From Larix sibirica (Eukaryota; Streptophyta; Pinopsida; Pinales; Pinaceae): a stretch of DNA of 30,196 nucleotides. The stretch covers positions 3,460 to 33,655 of the forward strand of contig NWUY0300006059.1 of NCBI GenBank assembly GCA_004151065.3. The letters are read 5' to 3'. The first letter of the stretch is position 1. Every line of letters starts with the position of its first letter. Of this stretch, positions 20,531 to 30,196 are shown in pieces. The notes under the pieces were generated by a model. That model saw only the letters and a program-made list of their open reading frames with translations. It did no database searches and was not told the origin of the DNA. The position numbers were made by a program, and so were the translations under genes.

Positions 20531-23240
20531 CTGATTCATTTGATACATCATTTGTACATTGGTTGGTCCTGAAGGTGGTACTAAATAAATTGGTGTTGGT
20601 TGACTAACAAAATGCCCTGGCACCTGTGTTGATGATTGGCCTACTGCTTGACTAGACTGTTGACTTGAGGATTGGCATGAAGGTTTCACTGTTCATGTCC
20701 TAGGTGGAAATACATGTTTGTGGTACTGTATTACCATCTTCCATTCCTTTCCCAATGGTTTCTTGTGAGACTTCATGGATGCAAAAGAGATTTCTTCATT
20801 TGTTTTCTTTTCATAAGAGATTGGTCCCAATCTCTTGGCAATATTTTTTAGTCCAACCCTAATTTCAAAATAGCTTTTGAGTCTATCTATTTCTTATTCC
20901 CCATCAATTTCTCCTTCCAAATTTTCTGGGGGTACCTCTTCCCTTTTTTGATCTAGATGTTCTTTATAGGTATATTTAGGATAATATTCTCCATTACCAT
21001 CCCATGAGGAAGGCATTATAAGAATTAACACATCCTTAAATAAGGCTTTGAAGCTGCTTATTTCATCTTTCAACTGCTTAATGTTGTATTTCATCCTAAG
21101 CACATATGTTTGCTTCATTATCACAAATCTATCTATCTTGATGATTTGTGTTTTGTTATCAATTCCCTTCCCAGCCAAATGCATTTACGTTCTGCATTTC
21201 AAATGACCTATTACCTCATTTGCTTGTTTGTCGGGCATGTTTCCCAGTTGTTTTACGTTGATTTTACTTTTGCATTGGTTGTTGTTGCCATCTCTAATTC
21301 ATCATGAATCACTTCAAAATAATATGATTTATGCACGAACTATTCAGTATTCCTCTCCCAAACATTTTGTGTTATTCTCTTTAAAAATTGCTCTCCTTGA
21401 ACATTCATTTGCAATGAGGTTATTTGACTCTTTAATTCCCCCATCTCTTTCTCCAAATATGTCATTTCATTCTCCTTTTTACTGACCTCATTCTCTAATT
21501 CTAATATCTTTCTATATTTTATCTCTACCTCCTTTTCAACCTCTTCGAGCTTGCCACTTTGGTCATTTTCCTCTTGAATGGGCTGAGCACTTGACCTCTA
21601 ATTTTCTTGATCTTCCTCCATAGTATCTATGTCTATGGATTCTGGAGGGATAGTTGGATGCTCATATATTGCTTCTGCTTCATTTGTTGGTGTAGACTGA
21701 TCCTTTGTATGGATTGTAGGGATTGGTGCTCCAACATCTTCTCTAGTGGATATTTTAGTCCTTTCTAATTCCATGTTGGCTATCTGACAATGTAGGTCAT
21801 CAATCTCCTTCCTTCTTTCTTCAGACAGTTTCTAGTATTCTATCATATTAGCATAATATAGATTTGTTATTTCTCTACATGAATCTACTTCAGCTCTTCA
21901 GTTTGAACTAGATCTATTGTAGTCATTTTAAATTTCTTCTTTAAAGTGTCTATCTCATTATCCTTCTTTTCACTGAGTGATTTTATTTGGGACCCATCTA
22001 ATGGGTCAGCTGATAATGCCACTAACTTTTCTTTTGATGAATTTATAGTGATTTTATTAGCCCTCGTTGTCCATTTCTCCATTTCATACAACTTCTCAAA
22101 TTTCTCTAGGGCTAACCTGAGCTTCTTCTCTTCCTTTTTTGATTTGAATATTTATGTACATATCATGTCACCGTCCTATTTTTATAAGTCTAGTTTTTCC
22201 AACTTCCCAAATTCTTTGAAGTTGATGGTATGCTCTTCGGCCCTCCAATCACTCAATTTCACAGGCTTGGATACTTTAGGCTCAAGTATGGAAAACCGAA
22301 ATTTATCATGTTGATGATTAGAAACCGAGATCAGTCTTCTTTCTGCAGCTAGGATCTCTTGTCTCATATCTTTTACCATTCTCAATCCTCTCTCCCAGGT
22401 GTTCCTGTAACTAGGCTGGAGATCTTTTTTCACGAGAACAGGCTCTATAGAGGATGATCCTTGCATCTTCTGAGAGATTGTGAACTCTATAGATGGATAG
22501 ATGGTATATTTAATTGCAGGTCCTATTAAGAGTATTGTTTTTTCTATTAATTCAATGATTTCTCTTGGGATTTCAACCGAAATTGATACCTCCACCAATG
22601 ATTGTTCATCTCCCTCAACCTGTCTTCTATCCCTCTTTGGGTTTGGGCCCTACTCAACTTCATCAATATCTATTCTTTAAGCTTCCTCAGCTTCCCTTTT
22701 CTATCCTATCAACTATGTTTCTTTTTCATGTTCCTCAAATCTTTTCAAATCTTCTTGGACTTCTTCCCAGGTCTCATTATTGGCTATCTTTTCCCAAACT
22801 GGTATGGCTTCACATATGTAAGATGGATTTTTATTCTCCAGACTCTGCTTTGAGACAATTTGATGTGGGTCATATGATTCCTTTTCAACCTTCTAAAGAT
22901 TAAACTCACTCAAATATCCCTCACCGTATGGAGAGGCATTCAACCCCCTTATGATGAGAGATCATATTTCCTTTGGTAACAAGAAATATCTGTGCTTCCT
23001 GAAATGTCTAAAATGAAGCTCATCCGAAGCACATCTTTTCCTTATATACTCCATGGAAAAAATCCTTGGATTCATAAAAGGTGGTAGCTTGTAGGGTTCC
23101 TCCTCAAAGCTCTAAACTCTGATGATTGTATGGTCCTCATAGAGGAACTAGTCTCCTGTCTCAACCGCTGATGTGAATTGCAACTATTTCTTGTTTTTTG
23201 GAAGCATCCTTGGAGGTGAATTACAATTGTTTCTTGTTTT
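20531..23240 (-). pseudogene. Copy B', duplicate of copy B
   Basis: Base-for-base repeat of 8343-11052: tail at 20689-20531, WDGNG-bearing frame at 21184-20894, coiled coil at 22091-21885, long frame at 22598-22182, with the same stops and frameshifts. Shared disabling mutations without any new ones argue against independent decay. It should not be counted as an extra gene copy until the assembly is checked. Confidence 0.6.
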
Positions 23241-23509
23241 TAGGGCAAATGCCAAGAACCGACAGAACAAGTCATAGATTATTTAAATGGCATGATAAAT
23301 ACTGAATTGCAATGATTACAGATACCAACCAGAAATGCAATAATAAAGGTATAAAAACAAATGATATTAAAAAAATTCCTGTTGAAGATATCCGAGATCA
23401 GTATGCAGATGCTTGATTATGATATTGGTAATTTTAAGGGATTGTTTTACAGGGAGAATAAGCTAGTTTTACCCCATACTTGGCATGGAAATGGAGATAT
23501 ACTATCTAG
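23241..23509 (+). pseudogene. Duplicate of the inverted ORF fragment
   Basis: Identical to 11053-11321. The same head-to-head junction with the copy B gene is preserved, as expected if the whole 6.26-kb block was duplicated or mis-assembled as one piece. Confidence 0.7.
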
Positions 23510-23750
23510 GACTCTGAAGCTTTCCTTGAATCTGATATCCTTGCGACTGCACATTCAAGGGAAGCTTGAGAGATATACAATCTCATTTTCCATAGGACTC
23601 TGAAGCTTGCCTTGAAGCTGATATCCTTGTTGTTGCACATTCAAGGCAAGCTTCAAAGATATAGAATATCATTTTGCATAGGAATATGAAGCTTTCCTTG
23701 AATCTGATATACTTGTTACTGCACATTCACTTTCATATTTTGCATACCCT
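23510..23750. repeat. Duplicate of the 86-bp hairpin tandem repeat
   Basis: Units at 23510, 23596 and 23682, matching 11322, 11408 and 11494. The tandem number and the deletion in unit 3 are the same, which is unusual for two real loci because tandem arrays change length quickly. Confidence 0.85.
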
Positions 23751-25882
23751 AAAGGCTTCAAATACCAAGGGATCTACCAGTGTCCAAGACTAGTTTTCCT
23801 ACAACTAGTTTTGTTATCTAGTTTTTGCATGTGCTAATTTATGTTTTGAATCTTCGAAGTCAAGATAATATCTTTGCAACCAATTCATAGGATATTACAC
23901 AGAATGTGTTGTTGTAGCATCATTTTATGTGCATGTAACTTTCATTGGTAGGATCACTCACCACTTTGTGCTTTATGTAAGGATTGATCAAATTGTCATA
24001 CCTAAATTTCATAAACTCGTGGTCAGGCTTGGAATTTCACATCCCATCCACTCGTTAAATGGAAATTTTATGACGGTCTTGTGTTTTTCATGCCCATCAT
24101 TTTATGTTTTGTGCAAATTCGTAAATGTCAATCTCTTTTCTAAAGTTTAACCATACAATTTTGTGTGAGTGTCCTACATATACTCACTCTCATAGCCTTT
24201 ACTCTTATATTTTTGGGTCTTACATCAAAAATTTCATTTTTGGAAACGCTCAAGATGAATATAGCGGGGAGAATGGCAGAGAAGTTTAAGATAAAAAGGG
24301 GTTAATGAGAGTGATTGTGAGAAAAATGAGAGAGAGATTTCAGATAAAAAGGGAAAATCTCACTATAATTTCCCATTAATTTAGTGATCTTGAATCCATA
24401 TGTAATTAGCTGTCACGCACTTCAAGTAAACTTACTCCCTTAATATAATTAATTCTAGAGTGGAGACTCTAAACTAAGAACCATTGCCACCTCTACATTA
24501 GTTAAAAACTTACTACACCTAAAAAAATTTATGATGGGTTATCTAATTCGTTGAATGCCAAATTAATGGTCTAATAGTTTGTAATCATGTCACATTTGAT
24601 GTACCAAAATCTTAACCCTGTGTCAAATATGTCTTTAGACAGAATAAAATAAAATAAAAACGTTCCACGCAATGTCAACTTCCAGGCCTACCTCTGGTAT
24701 TTATTGTTTAGGTAGAAGCCTAAATACTTGTCATTATCTCCTTTAAAGCTACATATTGGGGAAAACCATCGATTGCCATCTTCAAGCGATCAGAACAAGG
24801 AAAATAAGACCAACGATAATAATACCAACTCAAAGCCTAAAATGCAATGTTATGAGCTTGCCATATGCTTTCTTTGTCGAATAGATTTATAGGAAAGAAT
24901 TCATGGGATGAAGGAGGTGAGGGTGAGGCACACATTTCATCCCACCCGAGGTTAAATTTGATTGTTATTTATCCTTTTTCATAATTAACTATCAAATACA
25001 TTCAAATTTTAAAATATCATGCCATTATGCCATTATTGACTTTTAAATCATTTTCAAAACTTGTGGGTATGCATACACACATAAATAAAAATATTAAATA
25101 ACCTAAAAATATTAAAGAGAGTAAATAAAATCGAGGCACTAAAGATTGGTATTGGTACTGATTAATGAATTTGATAGTACCAAGGGACTGGGTAGTCTAT
25201 ACAAGTTGACATATTCAATTTGAAACAGGGTAGATGGGAAATATACCTTGTGAGTTTGAACATCCTATTTGGAGGAGGATTTGATAAAGGCCTCTATTGC
25301 GGAGAGAAAGAGATAGGCATTGTATGCCCCCACAAACATAAGTAGGGGTAGGGACGCTATACAAGTAGTTGTTGCAACCCTAGCTTTTGAATTAAATCAT
25401 CTCAATGTGTGGGTTACAAAGAAACTAAAGGCATAGTACTAGGTATGCTAATCTCTGAATAATTTTTATAGCCATTATTCGTCCTCTTGTGCAATGTTGG
25501 TATCTTAATTACTTGTGGAGTTGTTATGTTCACTAGTTCATGAAATAAAAAAGATATCATTGTTGACTGTCTTGCAATATGCAATCATTATCACTCTTGT
25601 CATGGTTTAGAATAATAATAATAATGATTAGTTCTCTATTTCTTAGTTTTGTGGTTCATGAAATTAAGAGAAAAATCCTATAAACATGTTAAGGGACGAA
25701 TGATTAGCAAAAAAAGTATTTGAAAGTTGTGCCATAGCATTGGGAAAACAAACAAACTTATTGTTGCTAAAAAATTTAAGTGCTAGCATTGTCCAAAACA
25801 TTTTATTAATAAATGACCAAACATTTTGAGTAAATGATTAAGTTCTCACAAGTTACATAGTCTCTATCTTGAGACATTCTTT

Positions 25883-26123
25883 TGGGATTTTCATAGTGTA
25901 TTTAATTGTTTGGATGTAGAGGCGAGGGACACATATGGGAATTTTAGAATGCATTTAATTATTTGGATATAGAAGTAAGGGAATGAGTTTTTATAAATAG
26001 CTAACCATAACGTAAGCCTTAAACATTGCCTAGCAAATTATATATTTTGAGTTGTATACGTATTATTTTATGTAGGGTTTGAGGGTTAAGGCTCTCTCTC
26101 TCAGTGTCTCTCTCCTAGTCTCC
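25883..26123 (+). promoter_or_regulatory. Duplicate of the promoter-like block
   Basis: Repeat of 13695-13935 with TATAAATAG at 25992-26000 and the same CT-rich patch. It carries no independent evidence. Confidence 0.3.
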
Positions 26124-26585
26124 ATGTATATGAAACAGATTCCATGCATACTCTCCGAGAATGAAAGGGGGGAAATGAAATCCACTTGGGCATTTAAGAC
26201 AAACCAAATCCATGTACATAATAAAATCTTGTGCGTTTTAAATTCAACCATAACCTTATTCATGCTTCAATCTAAGTATCCTCCTAGTGGAAAAGGAAGT
26301 GCATCCTTATCCATGGCAATTTGAAGTTGGGGTTCATTAGCTATGAATTCATGTTTGGATTCAATGGGTCGATCATGGATTAAAGTTAAAAATTACAAGA
26401 AATAATCAATTAAAACAAGCAAATTAACTCTTTTACTATGAATGGATAAACCATAAATATATTTATGTAAAAAAGTTTGGATGTTCCTCCATCCCTGTTG
26501 TAGAATAATAACCTCATCCTATATGTTGTACATTAATCTTGTAGGTTGATGTGAGAAATAAATAGTAGTAATTGAGAAAAAATTA

Positions 26586-26678
26586 TGTTATGTAATTAGA
26601 AAAACACATATATCATTTTTGTTATGTAATTGAAGGGAGAAAATGATAATTTATGTTATGTAATTGAAGGGAGAAAAC
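26586..26678. repeat. Duplicate of the 34-bp tandem repeat
   Basis: Same three units as 14398-14490, near the right edge of the duplicated block. Confidence 0.85.
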
Positions 26679-26792
26679 GACAGATCCATCAAATTTAACC
26701 CCGTGATCCCACCTTCATGGATCTTTTTTGGTGAGGACTCCATCAATGCCAATCAATGCATTTTTATGCCAATGTCAAATATGTTTGTCGTT

Positions 26793-26793
26793 N
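26793..26793. other. Single-N assembly gap at the end of the long repeat
   Basis: The N separates the last base of the 6,262-bp repeat from a contig whose first 63 bases equal 20518-20580. It marks the likely mis-join. Confidence 0.8.
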
Positions 26794-27861
26794 GAGGAAT
26801 ACTTGACTGATTCATTTGATACATCATTTGTACATTGGTTGGTCCTGAAGGTGGTATAAAATAAATTGGTGGTGGTTGATTAGCAAATTTCCCTGGTACC
26901 TATAATGACGGTTGGCCTGTTGCTTAACCATATTTTTGACTTGGAGATTGGTCCGGATGTTCCCATGTTGATGTCCTGGGTGTCTGACATGTTTGTGATA
27001 TTGTATAAGAATCTACCACTCCTTTCCCATTTGGTTCTTGTGAAATTTCATGGATTCCGGGGAGATTTCTGCATTTGTTTTCTTTTCGTAAGAGATTGGT
27101 CCCAATATCTTGGAAATATTTTTGAACCCCGCCTAGATTTTAAAACAGTTACGGATATATGAAGTATTCAATGGTAGGGAACTCATCCAATTGCTCATGG
27201 ATTATTTCTTATTGGTGACTACACAGGTCTTAATGGGGGGTACTTTTACCAACTTCTGGGTTAGCTTGAGTAGAAACCCTAGAATCACCTCATCTACAAA
27301 CTTATCATTTTCCATACTTATAATTGTGCAAATGATGCAAATGGATTTCCTAGAACTTTCATAAAAAATTACGGGATCATAAGGAGGTAGGATGGTAGGT
27401 ATGGCCATACCAAGCTCCAGGTGATGAGATAGAAAATGGTGACATTCATATGGCCCAAGATTGTGAAATGCGCTAGCTATGGATTTTTCATTGAAAGGGT
27501 AAGGTTCAAAGGATTCAAGGATGCAAAACATTTGTTTGAGCGAATATGGAATAATATAACAAAGAGTTTTGGACATGTCTGAAGAGAGAATTTATTTCTT
27601 GGAGGGAGATTAATGCTTAGAGCACCATGTTACAAATTTAGGAAAAACTATAGACCTAGGGCATACAATTCTAGCAACATTGGACTTCCAAATGTTAAGT
27701 TAATCTTCATCAATGAAGGCTAGGGATTTAACCACTATTATAGTTTCATTCAGGTATGAGTTGGTGATAATAGTGTCGAAAACATAAACTTCATGGTTGT
27801 AAACATGCTCTTCACCTGAGAAACGGGGCTTTGGGAGCTTGAATTTGGGTTTAGAAGCCAT
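26794..27861 (-). pseudogene. Copy C of the recurrent ORF, internal-deletion derivative
   Basis: The start is ATG 27861 (MASKPKFKLPKPRFSGEEH), then VFDTII, then several stops, then a clean stretch at 27576-27202 with FCILESFEPYPF, PPYDPVIFYESSRKS and DKFVDEVILGFLLKLTQ. These align with RPYDSVVFSNFSRRD and EKKIDEVTLDFLL of copy A. Near 27145 the N-terminal part joins directly to the C-terminal part: GPISYEKKTNAEIS, then MGKEW and IQYHKHV, as in copy B. The FEEEPY region, the coiled coil and the WDGNG segment are missing. Copy C is therefore about a third of full length. Its tail ends at the N, and the rest is probably 20170-20580. Start ATGs in copies A and C both encode MA-[RS]-[SK], supporting the start. 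Confidence 0.6.
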
Positions 27862-28205
27862 CTTAGGTTAAGAATTAGTTCAGTAAATTTAGTGCTTATT
27901 AGGGAAACTTTACAAAAATTAGGGCTTTTTTTATTAACAAGAGGAGGGTATCAACATAAATGTTGGATAATAGTAAGAAGAAAATACGTGGATGCTGGAT
28001 GACGACTCAGTTGAAACAATTCGGACGCTGACATGGACTAGTTGGCTTCGAGCAGATGGTGGACTTGGTACACTGGTTTTTTCAGGAGAACATTCGAGTT
28101 TGACAAATAAATTACTTTTGAAAAGAGGAAAAATATCCTTTTGTTTGTTTGGGACTACAACCTTCCGCATTGGACTTCACAATTGAAGGTATGAGGAGAA
28201 AACGT
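27862..28205 (-). other. 5' flank of copy C
   Basis: Minus-strand upstream region of copy C. A frame at 28170-27934 is Ser/Val-rich and has no recognised domain. I found no PBS at the left edge of the downstream LTR-like stretch, so copy C is not shown to be an LTR element. Confidence 0.35.
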
Positions 28206-28774
28206 GTCGGGACCCTCTTGAAAAATGGTAGGCAGAGAAAGGATTAGATATCAAGGTGATGAGCTGTAAAGTGCTTTAGGTGTCATAGTGGGAAGATGCC
28301 ATTTCTGGTTTCCTAGGGTCTTAATGTGTCGATGATGGGCAGTAAAAGAAAACTTCGCTCAAGGAGGCGCGCTCAATCATTAACAGGCAGGTGTCCTTAG
28401 TGTTTTTGAGGAAAACATGTGCGCATGTCCCTTTTGGGAAGGGCGCATATTATCAGGTCATTTTAGATCTCAATAATTGATCTATCCCGCTCTCTTCCAA
28501 ACTTGCATGTACACCTTCCTGCCTTAACTCTCTTGGATTTTATGAGAGTGCTTGATCCTTGGGCCGTGAGATATGTCTTGATCTAATGGCTCAACAATTC
28601 TAGTGTTTAAGCACTCTTCGTTAGGCCCTCGGTTACTGGATGCTGGTAACATTTAATCCTTTGCTTTATTTTCCTTGTATTTCTTTAACTCCTAAGGGCT
28701 GAATAAACTGGGCATACCATCTTAAGTGACTTAGAGGAAGTATTTGCATATATTGAAAAATGTCAGTACTAACA
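28206..28774 (-). repeat. Weak LTR candidate downstream of the integrase fragment
   Basis: The plus strand begins TGTCGGGACCC at 28206 and ends TCAGTACTAACA at 28774, giving TG...CA ends on both strands for a 569-base unit. Its position, past the stop of the integrase frame, is where a 3' LTR should be. A purine tract immediately upstream on the minus strand is poor, and no partner LTR or target-site duplication can be tested in the window. Confidence 0.2.
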
Positions 28775-29021
28775 TCGGCTCTACAGGGGAAGCGACTTTC
28801 TCTATAAGGCTCTTAGAGTAGTAGATTTGTTCCTTTTCCATTGGTTCATGGAGTCTTCTTCTCTGATGAGATTTAATCACATTGAACAAAGCTTTAAATT
28901 TACAATTTATTTATATACAGTAGACTAAAAATGCTGAAAATTAAATTACTAGAAAACTTGTGTGAAAGCCGGTAATGAAAGAATATTATTCTACTATGTA
29001 CAAAATATTTGGAACCTATTT
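28775..29021 (-). other. 3' untranslated stretch after integrase
   Basis: No frame is recognised between the terminal stop of the integrase (29022) and the LTR candidate. It fits the untranslated 3' part of a gypsy element. Confidence 0.35.
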
Positions 29022-29935
29022 TTAGCATAAGAAAAATAGTTTCAAAATCTTGCCATTGACAATGGATTCTATCAGATCACCTTCTACTTCATGAAGCTTG
29101 TATGTATTATTTTCTAGTACTTCAACAATGATGTAGGGTCCTATTCATAGATTTTCAAATTTTCCATGCTTTCCCTTATATTCCCTTCTTGCATCCCATT
29201 TCAGGACTAAATCCCCAGGATGGAGATCTCTTTCCAAAGCTCTTTTTCAAAGGTCTTCTTAGTCCTTCCCTAGTGTTCCTGTAATTTGATGTTTACTTTT
29301 TCTCTTTCCTGTTGTAATTCAATGAATTCATATATCCTTCTCACCATATTGTTTGGTTCTTTTGTCTCATGCTGAATTAGATTTAACACTAGTAACCCAA
29401 TCTGAATAGGAAGAACTGCTCCTTTTCCATATACTAATTGAAAAGGAGATGTATTGATTGACCTCTTGACACTTATCCTATCATCCCACAAAGCATACCT
29501 AAGATTCACATCCCATGTATTTTTGTTCTTTGTTAACATCTGTTTAATGATCCTCAGCATGATTTTGTTAGATGATTCAGCTAAACCATTCGCTTGAGGA
29601 CAAAAGTAAATAGAATGACCTAAATCGATGTTATATTTTTGGTAGAATTCAATCATTTTGACAGATCTGAAAGCAGAAGCATTTTCAGTGATAATCTTTC
29701 TAGGACACCCAGACCTTGATAAAATATTTTCCTCTAGGAATTTCATTATCACATTTTCATTTGCTAATCTATTGGGGATAGCTTCCACCCACTTTGTGAA
29801 ATACTCAGTAGAAATCAAAATACATATGTGTTGGTTACTAGAATCATGATTTATTTATCCAATGAAATATAAACCCCATTGGTGAAAATGTGTTGAAGTG
29901 ATGACGAGCCTCAAAAGTAGAGGTTTCATGAAGTG
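29022..29935 (-). pseudogene. Ty3/gypsy integrase, catalytic core and C-terminal domain, inactive
   Basis: The minus strand reads FHQWGLYFIG, an in-frame TAA (29857-29855), then STEYFTKWVEAIPNRLANEN, IITENASAFRS, PQANGLAESSNKIM and INTSPFQLVYGKGAVLPIQI (29818-29270), then after a stop and frame change GDLVLKWDARREYKGKHGKF, a further TGA, and YKLHEVEGDLIESIVNGKIL, ending TAA at 29024-29022. This is the rve core plus the chromo-like C-terminal part of a plant gypsy integrase, which inserts cDNA. Of the DDE triad, the first Asp is Tyr (29869-29867), the second is Glu (29686-29684), the third, Glu (29578-29576), is kept. The HHCC zinc domain is absent; homology stops near 29935. Pol and LTRs of this element lie outside or are lost. 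Confidence 0.85.
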
Positions 29936-30196
29936 ATATAAACTTCTGAAACCCACAAATAATTTTATAACTCCCACTAATTCTTGAAAAGCTACATATT
30001 TTATAATTGATGAATAATANCAATGATGACTACAAGAGAGAAATAAACAATTAATCAACAAGACCAATGCCGTCTCTACTCGGGCTATGACAATATGGTA
30101 TACAGAGATGCAATAGTTCAATGACAAGCAAAACCTTTTGAGCCATTAATCAATGATGACTACAAGAGAGAAATAAACAATTAATCAACAAGACCA
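29936..30196. other. Right edge: N gap and a 46-bp direct repeat
   Basis: The N at 30020 is followed by CAATGATGACTACAAGAGAG and 26 more bases (30021-30066), and the same 46 bases recur at 30151-30196, offset 130, where the window ends. No gene is recognised; the upstream continuation of integrase is not visible here. Confidence 0.6.

Larger units (their letters stand above)
20531..26792 (+). repeat. 6,262-bp direct repeat, second copy (probable assembly duplicate)
   Basis: Apparently identical to 8343-14604. Left of 20531 the two loci are only diverged paralogues; right of 26792 is an N. Such an abrupt switch from about 80 to 100 percent identity at a short shared repeat, and an end at a gap, points to mis-assembly rather than a recent duplication. 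All features inside repeat those of the first copy. Confidence 0.9.

Noticed and set aside
8343-26792. Recent segmental duplication or a pair of long terminal repeats 6.2 kb long
   Set aside because: Identity starts inside a gene tail, not at a TG...CA end; no PBS follows it; it ends at an N, and a simpler assembly explanation exists.
28206-28774. 5' LTR of copy C
   Set aside because: The bases following it on the minus strand do not match any tRNA 3' end I know, so a primer-binding site is not supported; only a weak 3' LTR reading for the integrase element is kept.

Overview
The window reads as non-genic DNA from a large, repeat-rich seed-plant nuclear genome. It is AT-rich, has no intact housekeeping gene, carries decayed Ty3/gypsy-type LTR-retrotransposon pieces, and has a decayed primer-binding site matching plant tRNA-Asp. 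A gymnosperm such as a conifer or yew relative is my guess from the style of the elements; the sequence alone does not prove it. I recognise no bacterial, organellar, tRNA, rRNA or CRISPR feature.

Layout, left to right. 1-1250 holds a short plus-strand coiled-coil ORF with a possible 5' intron, followed by a 210-bp tandem duplication. 1250-3090 is AT-rich repeat debris with a MITE-like inverted repeat. 3095-6727 (minus) is the longest copy, copy A, of a large broken ORF that I cannot assign to a family; its parts are an N-terminal globular region, a Lys/Glu coiled coil, a W-x-G-N-G segment and a Gln/Pro/Ser-rich tail. 8190-11052 (minus) is copy B of the same gene, fused to a small inverted fragment of it (11053-11321), then a three-unit 86-bp hairpin tandem repeat and about 3 kb without a gene. 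15165-19297 (minus) is the 5' part of a dead gypsy element: LTR candidate, tRNA-Asp-type PBS, gag, protease and the start of pol. 20170-20580 is the 3' end of another copy of the unassigned gene. 20531-26792 repeats 8343-14604. 26794-27861 (minus) is a compact internal-deletion copy, copy C. 29022-29935 (minus) is the integrase end of another gypsy element.

The main structural point is that 8343-14604 and 20531-26792 (6,262 bp each, constant offset 12,188) look identical. The second copy ends exactly at a single N (26793). The bases after that N repeat the 63 bp at 20518-20580. The simplest reading is an assembly error through a short shared repeat: the true locus probably runs from 20580 straight to 26857, and the second 6.2 kb is a false duplicate.

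The nearest thing to an undescribed system is the recurrent unassigned coiled-coil gene: three independent copies plus one inverted fragment, with conserved sequence past the reading frame into the 3' flank. It behaves like the protein of a mobile element, but no copy here is intact.
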